A DNA stretch of 64,000 nucleotides from an uncultured Opitutia bacterium (GTDB lineage: Bacteria > Verrucomicrobiota > Verrucomicrobiia > Opitutales > Opitutaceae). Below, one piece after another: positions 25,816 to 33,902 of the stretch. Position 1 is the stretch's first letter, and each line of letters starts with the position of its first letter. The notes below the pieces were generated by a model. The model was not told where the DNA came from, did not search any database, and saw only the letters and a program-made list of their open reading frames with translations. Made by a program: the position numbers and the translations under genes. The stretch is taken from the NCBI GenBank assembly GCA_903825285.1, contig CAIJZY010000038.1, positions 1-64,000 of the forward strand, given 5' to 3'.

Positions 25816-27327
25816 CTATGATTTCTTCACATTCACGCCATGGCCCGGCTTTGTTTTGGAGTTCTTGTCTGAGGTGCCGGTGTCACCGGTGAGATAGCTC
25901 ATGATGTCATTCTTGTGCCGGTCGACGCCCGCACGGAACTCATTGAGTTTGGCTTCGGCGACAGCCTTCGTGCTGTAGATATCGTTGTCCTCGTTTTTTC
26001 CCGTGGGAGTCTTGGCCCAGAAGAACGTGCGCACGTACTGGTCTGCGCCCTCGGCGGACACGATCTCAAATTTGCACTGGCCGCGGACGGCCGAGCCCTT
26101 GGTGACGTAGCGGAGATTGACCACTTGATAGAATCCGCCGCCGACATCGTCCGGGCACTTCAGCTGCACGGCATACTTTCCCGCAACCGTCTGGGAGACA
26201 TGGTACTTCTCCTCGACGGAGGTCTTGACCCGCTTCGAGTAGAGGTACTCCGCGTCCACGTGGGCACTGGTGGTCAGCGTCTTGTAGCTGACCCCCACCT
26301 TGATGTCCGCGCCCTCGAAGGTATCCACAGAGCGGCTGGTGAGCTTCTCGTAGTCCGTCGTCGTGGAAATGCTGTAGGACCACTTGGTGGTCTGGCCGTG
26401 ATCGATTTCCTTGCGCATGGGCATGCCGCACAGCTCCCATTTTCCATTCTCCACCGTGGCCACGGTCGTGGCCGGCGTGTTGTCCTGCGTGTAGGTCAGG
26501 CCTTCTTTATCGGCCAGCCAGCAATTGAGGTAGAACGTCGTCATGGCGTTGGGGTCGTCCCAAGCGGCGCCTTCCATGGCCACCTTGATCCAGCCGATGT
26601 TCAGGCCGGCCCGCTTGCCCGAGCCATCGCTGATGACCTTGATCTTCTCGAACGGAAACCCGACGTCCTCCATCGTGACATAATATTGCGTCGCCTTGCC
26701 CACCGGGATGTGGTCGCCCTTGTTCAACGGGAGGGCGGGCACCTCGTCCTCCGACGCCCCGGAGTTGTAGGGCCCCCAGAAGGTCAGCACGGGCTGCATG
26801 GGCTTCTCGCCGGCGTTCAGCGCGAGGCGGGAGCCCGTGACCGTGATCTTGTCCATGCGGACAAGGATGGTGTCTTGTTTAGTGGTCTCTTCCGGGCGGA
26901 CGCTCTTTGTCGACTGCGCCGCCCAATGGGCGTTTGGGCTCGGGGCCCTCTTCACCGCCAACGCCCCGGTCTTCTGGTCCTGGGTGATCGCGAGGCCCGT
27001 GTTGGCCAGCAAGGCCCGGATGGCTTCGTGCGTGGTGAACTCCCCCTGCACGGCCTGGGTTCGGACGCCCTCCACCATGTCCGATGAAAAAACGATCTCG
27101 GTCTTCGCCTGCGCGGCAAACTGCTTCAGGGTCTGCGTGGCGTCGCCTGCCGGGAGGTTGAAGGCGTGCTTCTCCTCGGCGGCGTGCAGCGGAACCGTCA
27201 GCGCGGCGACCAGCAGGCTGCCCACGAGGAATCGAACGAGTGCCGTGGCAAAGCGGCGCTCAAGGGCGCTGCGCGTCGAGGGGGGGGTGGTATGGTAGAT
27301 CAAGGATGGGCGGAGTTCAGCATCCAA
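25816..27327 (-). CDS. Exported STN-domain protein with unknown beta-rich C-terminal region
   Basis: The product has 503 residues from a TTG at 27327; no ATG lies before the signal sequence. A signal/anchor (about residues 30-49) leads to a secretin/TonB short N-terminal (STN) domain at about 54-128, with FNLPAGDATQTLKQFAAQAK and IRALLANTGLAI. STN domains normally receive signals in TonB receptors that control FecR and an ECF sigma factor, and exactly those two genes precede this one. Here, however, the remaining 350 residues have no plug or barrel. They are rich in Ser/Thr and alternating hydrophobic residues (IKVGVSYKTLTTSAH, YHVSQTVAGKYAVQL) and match no family I recognise. A beta-sheet pore-forming or sensor fold is one guess. 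A terminator follows. Confidence 0.7.
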   Translation of the reverse strand: MDAELRPSLIYHTTPPSTRSALERRFATALVRFLVGSLLVAALTVPLHAAEEKHAFNLPAGDATQTLKQFAAQAKTEIVFSSDMVEGVRTQAVQGEFTTHEAIRALLANTGLAITQDQKTGALAVKRAPSPNAHWAAQSTKSVRPEETTKQDTILVRMDKITVTGSRLALNAGEKPMQPVLTFWGPYNSGASEDEVPALPLNKGDHIPVGKATQYYVTMEDVGFPFEKIKVISDGSGKRAGLNIGWIKVAMEGAAWDDPNAMTTFYLNCWLADKEGLTYTQDNTPATTVATVENGKWELCGMPMRKEIDHGQTTKWSYSISTTTDYEKLTSRSVDTFEGADIKVGVSYKTLTTSAHVDAEYLYSKRVKTSVEEKYHVSQTVAGKYAVQLKCPDDVGGGFYQVVNLRYVTKGSAVRGQCKFEIVSAEGADQYVRTFFWAKTPTGKNEDNDIYSTKAVAEAKLNEFRAGVDRHKNDIMSYLTGDTGTSDKNSKTKPGHGVNVKKS

Positions 27328-27334
27328 GAACCGC

Positions 27335-27360
27335 CAACCCGGCCCACCCGCTAAAAGAAT
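27335..27360 (-). promoter_or_regulatory. Motif shared with the sigma gene, upstream of the STN gene
   Basis: Read on the minus strand this contains ATTCTTTTAG followed by a G-rich stretch. The same 26-bp block with about 20 identities occurs at 29078-29103 upstream of, or at the start of, the sigma gene. It may be part of a promoter or leader recognised by the operon's own regulatory system. Confidence 0.35.
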
Positions 27361-27409
27361 CTCTGCCCGGAGATCTTTATGTCACAGCCGACCCAATGGT
27401 CCCGCCGAC

Positions 27410-28486
27410 CTAGTTTGCCTTGAACAGCACGATCTCGGTCTCGCTGCGCCACTCGGCGCGCACGCCGAAGTCGGATTCCATCAGGCGCACAAACCCCTCC
27501 ACGTTGTCGGAGCGGAAGGAGGCACTTAGCCGCAGTTTTCCCAGCTCGGAATCGGCAATGACCAGGCGCACGGAATTGTGGCGGTTGAAATCCTTCACGA
27601 TGTCGCTCAGCGGCACATTTGTGAAATCGAGTAACTGGGGCTGCCAGGCCAGGCGCTGTTGAATCTCCTCGTTGTCCAGCGAGGCCACTTTCGGCGGCGG
27701 TGCCGTCGGCACCAGCGAGACGACGGTGTGCTGGCCGGCCTGCAAGTAGGTACTGTCGGCGGGCCGGGCCGCCGCCGGAAAATTCGTGGCCGCCGAGACG
27801 GTACTCGCCAGCGTGGAAGGCGGCACGACACGAACCTTGCCTTCCGTGACCAGGACTTCCACCGCCTGGTCATTGAGCCGGACATTGAAGACGGTGCCCA
27901 CCGCACGCACCTCGACCCCGGACGCGCTGACGATGAAGGGTCGGGCCGGGTTCTTCGCGACCGTGAAACTGGCCTCGCCGCGGGTCAGGAGCACCCGGCG
28001 CTCGCCGGCCGCGAATTGCACCGTGAGGGAAGCCCCGCGGTTCAGCGCCACCGTCGAGCCGTCCTCCAGGACCCGCCGCTCGATGGGTGCGGCCAGCGCA
28101 TAGGACGGGGCCGGCTCGGGCTCGTGCGCCCGGGGCCATGAAGCCCACACGCCAAAGCCGATCGCGGCCGCCGCCCCGAGGGCGAGGGGCAGAAAACGCA
28201 GGACGCGGGAACGGACGGGACGGGCCCAGGCGCTATGGCCCGGAGCCAGCAGGTCGGGATCCGGCCGCGCCTGGACGGACTCCTGCAATCCCGCCAGCCG
28301 GTCTAGCTCTTCCCAGCCCCAGCGGTGCAGCGCGATCGCCTCACCATGCCGTGAGTCGGCGGCCAGCCACTGCGAGTACTCGTCCTGCTCGGCGGCTGTG
28401 AGGCCGCGGTCGAGCCGCAGCAGCCATTCCGCGGCGGCCGCGGCGATCGGATCGCTCTCCGGATGTTGGCGGGGCGATGGCTTCAT
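27410..28486 (-). CDS. FecR-family anti-sigma regulator
   Basis: This 358-residue protein starts at the ATG at 28486, which overlaps the sigma-factor stop (ATGA). Its N-terminal cytoplasmic anti-sigma region has the DUF4880-like AEWLLRLDRGLTAAEQ and LAADSRHGEAI. A single membrane helix (FLPLALGAAAAIGFGVWAS, about residues 90-110) follows, then the periplasmic FecR domain (DGSTVALNRGASLTVQF and EVRAVGTVFNVRL). The C-terminus resembles a DUF4974/STN-like domain that contacts partner STN domains. It should hold the ECF sigma inactive until signalled from outside, here presumably by the STN-domain protein encoded next. Confidence 0.9.
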   Translation of the reverse strand: MKPSPRQHPESDPIAAAAAEWLLRLDRGLTAAEQDEYSQWLAADSRHGEAIALHRWGWEELDRLAGLQESVQARPDPDLLAPGHSAWARPVRSRVLRFLPLALGAAAAIGFGVWASWPRAHEPEPAPSYALAAPIERRVLEDGSTVALNRGASLTVQFAAGERRVLLTRGEASFTVAKNPARPFIVSASGVEVRAVGTVFNVRLNDQAVEVLVTEGKVRVVPPSTLASTVSAATNFPAAARPADSTYLQAGQHTVVSLVPTAPPPKVASLDNEEIQQRLAWQPQLLDFTNVPLSDIVKDFNRHNSVRLVIADSELGKLRLSASFRSDNVEGFVRLMESDFGVRAEWRSETEIVLFKAN

Positions 28487-29118
28487 GGCGTGGAACCCGG
28501 CCCGTAGCCGTGGCGGCGAAAAAACTCGATGCACTTGCGCAGGCCGATGCCGCCCTGCACCTCGACCGTGTGAACGGAGATGCCGAGGCGGGCCGCGACC
28601 TCGTTCTGGGACAGGCCGTAGATCTTCCGCAGGGTGATGATCTGGCGGCAGCGTTCGGGCAGGGACTGGATGGCTTCGATCAAGTGTTTAAAGTCCTCCT
28701 GGTGCGTGAGGGCATCCAGCACACCCGGGGTATCATCCATGACACCCAGCGGGTCGAATTCTGCTAAGCCCGCCGGGCGCTCGTAACGCAAGTGTCGCAA
28801 TTGATTCAGTGCGAGGTTGCGGGACGCGACGAAGAGGAACGCCTTGGGATTGGCGACCGGCCCGGACTCGTACGCCTTTACCAGGCGGCTGAAGGCTTCC
28901 TGGATGATGTCGTCGAAGTCCCCGAGCGAGGGAAAGCGGGCATTGAGCCAAGCCCGGAGCTTGGGCTCATGCGGCAGGGCCTCATCGACAAACCAACGGG
29001 CCTGATCTGGATCTTGTGGGGGCAATGGAAACGGCGTCCGGCCTCCGGGCAGGTAGCCGGCATGTTCGTAGACACCCCACCCCGCCAAACCAACTAAAAG
29101 AATTACGGGAAACCGCAC
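28483..29118 (-). CDS. ECF RNA polymerase sigma factor (FecI-like)
   Basis: Up to 211 residues. Region 2 is clear in HEPKLRAWLNARFPSLGDFDD through NPKAFLFVASRNLALNQLR, and region 4 in LPERCRQIITLRKIYGLSQNEVAARLGIS. The frame is open from a GTG at 29118, but the first 35 residues are hydrophobic, are not sigma-like and overlap a motif repeated upstream of the STN gene. The true start is probably further in. It heads the sigma-FecR-STN operon, an arrangement used for signal-responsive surface systems. Target promoters are unknown. Confidence 0.88.
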   Translation of the reverse strand: MRFPVILLVGLAGWGVYEHAGYLPGGRTPFPLPPQDPDQARWFVDEALPHEPKLRAWLNARFPSLGDFDDIIQEAFSRLVKAYESGPVANPKAFLFVASRNLALNQLRHLRYERPAGLAEFDPLGVMDDTPGVLDALTHQEDFKHLIEAIQSLPERCRQIITLRKIYGLSQNEVAARLGISVHTVEVQGGIGLRKCIEFFRRHGYGPGSTP

Positions 29119-29124
29119 GTTTCC
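29078..29124 (-). promoter_or_regulatory. Putative promoter/leader of the sigma operon
   Basis: 29078-29103 matches the 26-bp motif before the STN gene. Directly beside it, GGAAAC at 29108-29113 and GTTTCC at 29119-29124 form an inverted repeat with a 5-bp spacer. These could be a promoter and operator of the operon. Upstream of them, up to the island end at 29398, I see no gene. Confidence 0.35.
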
Positions 29125-29397
29125 GGGGTTGCCGCCGGCCCTGTGTCGATGGAACGAGAAAATGCCGCAACGGGAACCACAAGTTGACCGCCAACTGTGG
29201 CCAGCGCACCCGCCAACACTCTGTAGGTGTAGCTAGAAAGTCCTAGTTGGTTTGAAATTCTACGACCCCTTTCTCCAATCTACTACGAAAGAGGAAGCAG
29301 TAGTTGTCCACTCCCTGAAAGGAAGCTGTAGCTGTCCCAAACGGCCATCTAATGGTTCCATCGACACCTTGGCGAATGAAAGTCTGTGCGGAAAGAA

Positions 29398-29443
29398 TGG
29401 GCCGACTGGGATTCGAACCCAGACTCAAAGGATTATGAGTCCT
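29398..29443 (-). other. attL: displaced 3' fragment of the tRNA gene
   Basis: These 46 bp duplicate the region from the anticodon arm to the discriminator base of the intact tRNA at 34509-34584. They represent the original chromosomal 3' end, cut off when the island inserted. The flanking chromosome here does not encode CCA, and the 5' half of the tRNA is absent, so it is not a functional gene. Confidence 0.88.
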
Positions 29444-29519
29444 TCTTCTGCCAGTTTTCAGGAATTGTCGAGCGTTGCAACGAGTCGCCAATATCGCATA
29501 GCTTCGTAGGTAATAAGCC

Positions 29520-30938
29520 ATGAATAAGCCTAAGGAAGAACAACAGGCCGCAGCGGAACACATCCCAGATAAACGTCAAGACAACGACAAGACACCGAGA
29601 CGTATCAGAGTCCGAAGTGGTGAAGGAACGGTGGCGTACTGGAAAGCCAAGCTGTTCCGAAACACCTACCGTGACCGTGGAGGAAGAACTGTCGAAATTC
29701 CCGAGTATTACGCCCGTATGCGCCACGATGGGGTGACGAAAAGAGTAAGGCTGGGCAGTTCAGACAAAGATAAGGCCGCAGAGCTGGCCTTGGCGCTTTC
29801 AGGGCGACTCTCAACCGAAGGCTGGCGCGCGGTTGCCGTTGGCCAAGCAAGGCTGCCCGCTTCCCCTACAATCGATGAATTTTGCACGGCCTATGCCAGG
29901 GCCACAGAAAGCATGCGAAAGCCCCCTAGGCCCATCAGCGTGGCCAATTACGTCCGCTCCCTGAAGCAGCTTTGCGCTTTAGCGGGTGTTCGCCAAATTA
30001 GAGAGCTGAACAAGGCTGCCATAGGGCGGGCCGGGGACGAATACCGCTTAATGGGCCGTAAGGACCGAAGGAAAGGCAGCGCCATAACAAACACTTGGGC
30101 GAAAGTCTTGAGAAACGCTGCGGCCTGTTTTTCTGCAAATGCACGTGAGATTATGGAGCGCAACGGACTCAAACTTGAAAACCCGTTCGATGGAATAGAG
30201 CGCTCCCAAGAGATTCGTCGATTTGAACCTTTGAGCAACGAGGTCATCCATCGCCTCATGAAAGATTTTCCCCTCCTATTGAGTGGCGATGCCAACGCCA
30301 ATGACCCGGCAAGTGATCCGGCCTCTCATCGATTTAAGGAGGACCATGGTCGGAGGCCCCAGTGGCGAGATTTCGACTATAGACAGCCTCAGCGCGACGC
30401 TTACGTCGCATTCCTGTTGGCCTTCTTTCTGGGACTTCGGGCAAACGAAATAGATAAAGCACGATGGAATTGGATCGGCAGAACCAGAGATGGTGATTTT
30501 CGGCTTAGTGTTCCCGACGAAGAAGGCAGTTTCAGGCCTAAAGGCGGGGAGGGCAGGATAATTCCTATCCAAAAAGAGTTGGTCACGGCTCTCTTCGGGG
30601 CGCGATCCGGAGTTTCGCGCTACATGATTGGCGGCCCGGAGATAGCGGAAGAAGACGTGCCAAGCAAAAAAGCCCAAGGACTAACCTACCGAAACCCTGG
30701 CACGTTTCGAAAAATTAATCTTTGGCTAAGGGAGCGTGGCGTTGAAAGCGGTAAGGCCCGCGGCCATCCATTGCACACCCTCCGCAAGCAATTCGGCAGT
30801 ATGGTAGCAACTGAACACGGCTTATTCCAGACACAGCACGTTCTTGGGCATAAATCTCCATTAGTTACGTCAAAGTACTACGCTACACCAACTGCGACCC
30901 TCAAACTAACCCACTTCACAACCCTGGGTGACGCATGA
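29520..30938 (+). CDS. Tyrosine-type site-specific recombinase (island integrase)
   Basis: This is a 472-residue integrase of the tyrosine recombinase superfamily. The N-terminal third should bind arm-type sites, and an SAM-like core-binding domain follows (PTIDEFCTAYARA to ENPFDGIE). The catalytic domain shows Arg in LAFFLGLRANEID, the HTLRKQFGS box with His and Arg, HVLGHKSPLVTSKYY with the second His and the nucleophilic Tyr, and a Lys region near GGEGRIIPIQK. It sits next to attL, as integrases usually do. It should catalyse insertion at and excision from the tRNA gene. Its stop overlaps the start of the next gene, implying joint translation. Confidence 0.93.
   Translation: MNKPKEEQQAAAEHIPDKRQDNDKTPRRIRVRSGEGTVAYWKAKLFRNTYRDRGGRTVEIPEYYARMRHDGVTKRVRLGSSDKDKAAELALALSGRLSTEGWRAVAVGQARLPASPTIDEFCTAYARATESMRKPPRPISVANYVRSLKQLCALAGVRQIRELNKAAIGRAGDEYRLMGRKDRRKGSAITNTWAKVLRNAAACFSANAREIMERNGLKLENPFDGIERSQEIRRFEPLSNEVIHRLMKDFPLLLSGDANANDPASDPASHRFKEDHGRRPQWRDFDYRQPQRDAYVAFLLAFFLGLRANEIDKARWNWIGRTRDGDFRLSVPDEEGSFRPKGGEGRIIPIQKELVTALFGARSGVSRYMIGGPEIAEEDVPSKKAQGLTYRNPGTFRKINLWLRERGVESGKARGHPLHTLRKQFGSMVATEHGLFQTQHVLGHKSPLVTSKYYATPTATLKLTHFTTLGDA
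29573..29593 (+). repeat. Candidate integrase arm-type site, left copy
   Basis: This 21-bp sequence beginning ACGTCAAG and ending ACGACAAGAC recurs in the same orientation with 19 of 21 identities at 34441-34461, close to the other end of the island. It lies inside the start of the integrase gene. Matched repeats near both attachment cores are what arm-binding sites of tyrosine recombinases look like. Confidence 0.5.
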
Positions 30939-31729
30939 AACTGCAGAAACGAAAATTGATATCCGTACCTCGCCGAGAGATGGATAGTTGCCGAAGAATT
31001 CTTTCCGGCCTTGGGGAAAAAGCCACCGCTGGCTCGAAACTTGCCGCTGAAGAGTTGATTACCTTTGGCATATTGACGACCACATGGATCGAGCGGACAC
31101 ACGATGCTCAAGAGCCGCTAATCCGGGAAATTGCCGTTCAGCACCCAAGGTTTCCGATGTTATACTCTTGGAGGAAGGACGAGAACAGGGCGAGGATCGC
31201 GAAAACAAGAGCACTTCCCCTTAACGAGGCGATTCCATTTACAACAATGGGGAACCGACGTATCGATGAGCCATTTCAGGCTATAGTGTCGCTGCTCTAT
31301 CCACGGCTAGAAGCTATGCGACATGACTTGCAACCAGTTCGTGGCCTGAAAAAGGGCGATCCACGTTTCAAGATAAGGAATCTGATGCCCCTTTCAATTG
31401 CTAGCGCACCAGAATGGGCGCGTGCCTTTGCCGACCTGCACGTTGGGTTTGATAACAATAATCCGATCGAGAAAAACGACGTGTTTTATCGGTTAGCGTC
31501 GCCAGAACGTGAACAAAGAACTCGGCAGCAACGAGCCCGCCAAAGGATGAACAATAATTATCCCGTCGCTCAGTTGAAAAAGCTAGACCCAGTTGCGGCG
31601 ACCAAAAGGCAATCGTGGGATAAGAGGATCAAGGCAATGGGTGTAACGCGGACTTCGTATCGTAACAGACTCGCGGAAGCCTTGACGCGGCGGTTAAGAC
31701 GCATGCTAAGGCGCCAGGCCATAAATTAA
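30935..31729 (+). CDS. Unknown basic protein translationally coupled to the integrase
   Basis: This 264-residue protein is not recognised. Its ATG overlaps the integrase stop codon. The last 80 residues are strongly basic (REQRTRQQRARQRMNNN and RRLRRMLRRQ), suggesting nucleic-acid binding. The middle contains FTTMGNRRIDEPFQAIVSLL and a DLHVGFDNNNPI segment. Coupling to the integrase suggests a role in recombination or control of excision, but this rests on position only. Confidence 0.65.
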   Translation: MKLQKRKLISVPRREMDSCRRILSGLGEKATAGSKLAAEELITFGILTTTWIERTHDAQEPLIREIAVQHPRFPMLYSWRKDENRARIAKTRALPLNEAIPFTTMGNRRIDEPFQAIVSLLYPRLEAMRHDLQPVRGLKKGDPRFKIRNLMPLSIASAPEWARAFADLHVGFDNNNPIEKNDVFYRLASPEREQRTRQQRARQRMNNNYPVAQLKKLDPVAATKRQSWDKRIKAMGVTRTSYRNRLAEALTRRLRRMLRRQAIN

Positions 31730-31901
31730 CCTGCCAGTAAGCCACTAGCTGAGGTACACGGCGGTGATGTACCGGCGAAACCACGCGCTTCAATTGTGCC
31801 TCGCGGCCAATAACACCACTATTGCTACAACAAGAATGGTGTCGTGGTGGCATCGAGATTTTCCCGCGCTTAGGCCAAAGTCGTGCTTGTTCGATCAAAC
31901 T

Positions 31902-32105
31902 ATGAACCCACAAACACACTACATATCAGCAAAACAGCTCCACCAGCGGTGGGGCTTTCACCCGGAGTCAATCCGGCGAATTGTCCGAGAGGGACGCCTG
32001 CCAGCTATCAGAATCGGCAAACGGCTCCGCCTATCACTGGCCGACATAGAAGCGTACGAGCAAAAGAACCGCGTCTCTCGCGCCTCGAAGGAGTATCTAT
32101 CATGA
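31902..32105 (+). CDS. Excisionase-like helix-turn-helix protein
   Basis: This is a 67-residue protein from the ATG at 31902. The frame extends upstream to an ATG at 31764, but that leader is unlike the family. The core YISAKQLHQRWGFHPESIRR followed by EGRLPAIRIGKRLRLSLADI is the MerR-like HTH_17 fold of excisionases and small phage regulators. It may act as recombination directionality factor for the integrase. Its stop overlaps the start of the next gene. Confidence 0.78.
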   Translation: MNPQTHYISAKQLHQRWGFHPESIRRIVREGRLPAIRIGKRLRLSLADIEAYEQKNRVSRASKEYLS

Positions 32106-32527
32106 ACTTGTCACCTGATTTTACCCGCGATGCTGCATTTACGCTGTTCAAGAAGGACCTCGGGCACGATGCAGCGCTAGAGTTCATCTTTAATCTGTGC
32201 GCGAAGTGCCAGCTCTCTCGAACGACAAAACTATACCTTCCTGACGACTACCTAAGGGTAATCATGGGGCTCCCCGAGGATATGAGTCCCGGGGTGGTAA
32301 AGGAGGTATTAAAGCATCGTGGTATGGTGCAAGAAGTCCCCAACGAGCCCGACACCTACCAAATCGACGTCTTCATTGAGCAGAACGGTGGTTTGCTTGG
32401 CGCCTGGAAAGGAGGTCGAGAAGGAGGCCGCCCAAAACGCCAGATCCTTTCTGAACGGTCATTCCCGTCCATTAACAGGGCCCAACCGCCAGGTGAACAG
32501 CTCGATGATGACGTGCCCTTCAATTAG
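32102..32527 (+). CDS. Unknown island protein with SSB-like acidic C-terminal tail
   Basis: This is a 141-residue protein. The ATG at 32102 is preceded by GAAGGAG and overlaps the stop of the excisionase-like gene. The first 100 residues are mixed helical/strand with a possible winged-helix look (SRTTKLYLPDDYLRVIMGL, GVVKEVLKHRGMVQEV). A glycine/arginine linker (GGREGGRPKRQ) leads to an acidic end, DDDVPFN. That end closely resembles the DDDIPF tip with which single-stranded DNA-binding proteins recruit partners. The fold itself is not a recognisable OB domain. Confidence 0.6.
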   Translation: MNLSPDFTRDAAFTLFKKDLGHDAALEFIFNLCAKCQLSRTTKLYLPDDYLRVIMGLPEDMSPGVVKEVLKHRGMVQEVPNEPDTYQIDVFIEQNGGLLGAWKGGREGGRPKRQILSERSFPSINRAQPPGEQLDDDVPFN

Positions 32528-32619
32528 GGGATTACTAACCTCAATAAAACAATACAACCATACAGTACCAACAGAATAGACCTATTGAACTATAGTAAGA
32601 GAAATAACCGGCAGCTTAC

Positions 32620-32647
32620 CCTAGGGTTATCTATTGGTAACCCTAGG
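32620..32647. terminator. Hairpin between convergent island genes
   Basis: CCTAGGGTTA at 32620-32629 and TAACCCTAGG at 32638-32647 are perfect complements with an 8-base loop. The element lies in the noncoding gap 32528-32718 between the end of the rightward operon and the end of the leftward XRE gene. That suits a two-way terminator, although no strong T tract follows. Confidence 0.45.
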
Positions 32648-32718
32648 ATAACCCGCCTATTCATTGAAGTTGGCAGGTGTAATTCGTACTATCGGTTAGC
32701 TTGAACTACTCGTTGGTG

Positions 32719-32949
32719 CTACAGTCCCGCTTTTTCAATGATAGCTGATGCTCTCACTTTGAGAACGACGTCGATTTTCTGGATGGTAAGCAGCGATATG
32801 TTCTCTTCTCCACGTTCGACTTCACCCATGTAGGTCCGATTTATCTCTGCCCTCAAGGCAAGTTGTTCTTGAGAGATCCCCTGTTGTTTTCGTGTCCGTC
32901 GCAAGAACTCCCCAAAGCGAGTAAGATCTAGGTTCTTCTTCGACGACAT
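32719..32949 (-). CDS. XRE-family helix-turn-helix regulator
   Basis: This is a 76-residue Cro/C1-type repressor. It has FGEFLRRTRKQQGISQEQLA, then EINRTYMGEVERGEENIS, the standard helix-turn-helix and following helix, with nothing beyond the DNA-binding domain. It is divergent from the membrane-protein gene and convergent with the excisionase operon, and probably controls genes of the island. Confidence 0.88.
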   Translation of the reverse strand: MSSKKNLDLTRFGEFLRRTRKQQGISQEQLALRAEINRTYMGEVERGEENISLLTIQKIDVVLKVRASAIIEKAGL

Positions 32950-33035
32950 TGCGCCTTAAGCCTAACAATATGCCGTATTTGACACCACCGCTTATACCAG
33001 TCATCTGAGATGTAATTTGTTTTTCTGGAGCCAGG

Positions 33036-33902
33036 ATGAAGCCCTTTATCACCGTATCTATTCTTACTGTGGGCATCATTGCTGCCCTCTATTGCCTAGG
33101 TGAGGTGATAACCGAGCCCCGTTGGGGGGATGACCCAGATACGATCGCCTACCTTAATCTCGTCGCTTACCCGTATTCTCCAGACCAACGCCCAGCGCCA
33201 AGATGGGAAGAGTTGTCTGTACCTGATCGAACTGCGCTATGGTACAACGAAGCCCGAAAGATGGTAATCTGGCAGAGGCAATTGGCGGCCATTGATGACA
33301 CCGCAAAGCATTACGGAAATCGTGCGATCGCTAGAGCGCGGGTCTTCCTGCATTTTCATTATAACTACGGCACATACCTTAACTCATCCGGTAAAAACAT
33401 GGTTGTTTCCGAGACGGAATGGCTGGCGCGAGACACTACGGCCAAGAGGCCCTTTGTCGTCTATTCTGAGAGCAATCAAACACTGCTAGAAGGCGCGGAA
33501 GTTATCGCGTGTTTCATTGCCGCAGTACTTGCTGCTTGGTTGGCCTTGATGCTCGGCTATTGGCTAATTCGGCTAGCAACACATCTTAAAGTGAATCAAG
33601 CCTGCATCATCACTCGATGCCTAGTTGCTGGTCTTTTGATCCTGAGCACAGCGAGAGACCCATACTCACTTACAGCGATTTCTAGGTGCCTTATGCTGCT
33701 CGCTTGCTGTGTAGGTCTTTATCTTAACCGCCAACAATGGTGGCCATCATTTGTACCTGTGTATGTTGTGATTGGCCTTACTTTTAATCCGCTCATAACC
33801 TTCCACCTTGATCGTACCTCCTGGTACAACCTAGATGTGGCGGCTGTCATTCTGTTGCTCGCTACATTGCCATTCAGACCTAAACGTCAAGCAACTGAGT
33901 AG
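33036..33902 (+). CDS. Island membrane protein of unknown function
   Basis: This 288-residue protein has an N-terminal signal or membrane helix (SILTVGIIAALYCLGEV). An external segment of about 125 residues follows, then a helix around residues 150-178 and three or four more helices to the end. The last 90 residues, with FNPLITFHLDRTSWYNLDVAAVIL, resemble the small DUF6804-type membrane family (inferred by eye). GGAGCCAGG precedes the start. It is the only obvious cargo gene of the island and is divergent from the XRE regulator. No enzymatic motif is visible. Confidence 0.6.
   Translation: MKPFITVSILTVGIIAALYCLGEVITEPRWGDDPDTIAYLNLVAYPYSPDQRPAPRWEELSVPDRTALWYNEARKMVIWQRQLAAIDDTAKHYGNRAIARARVFLHFHYNYGTYLNSSGKNMVVSETEWLARDTTAKRPFVVYSESNQTLLEGAEVIACFIAAVLAAWLALMLGYWLIRLATHLKVNQACIITRCLVAGLLILSTARDPYSLTAISRCLMLLACCVGLYLNRQQWWPSFVPVYVVIGLTFNPLITFHLDRTSWYNLDVAAVILLLATLPFRPKRQATE

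Noticed and set aside
29398-29443. A second functional tRNA at the left island end
   Set aside because: Only the 3' part is present and the acceptor and D arms are missing, so it is an attachment-site remnant.
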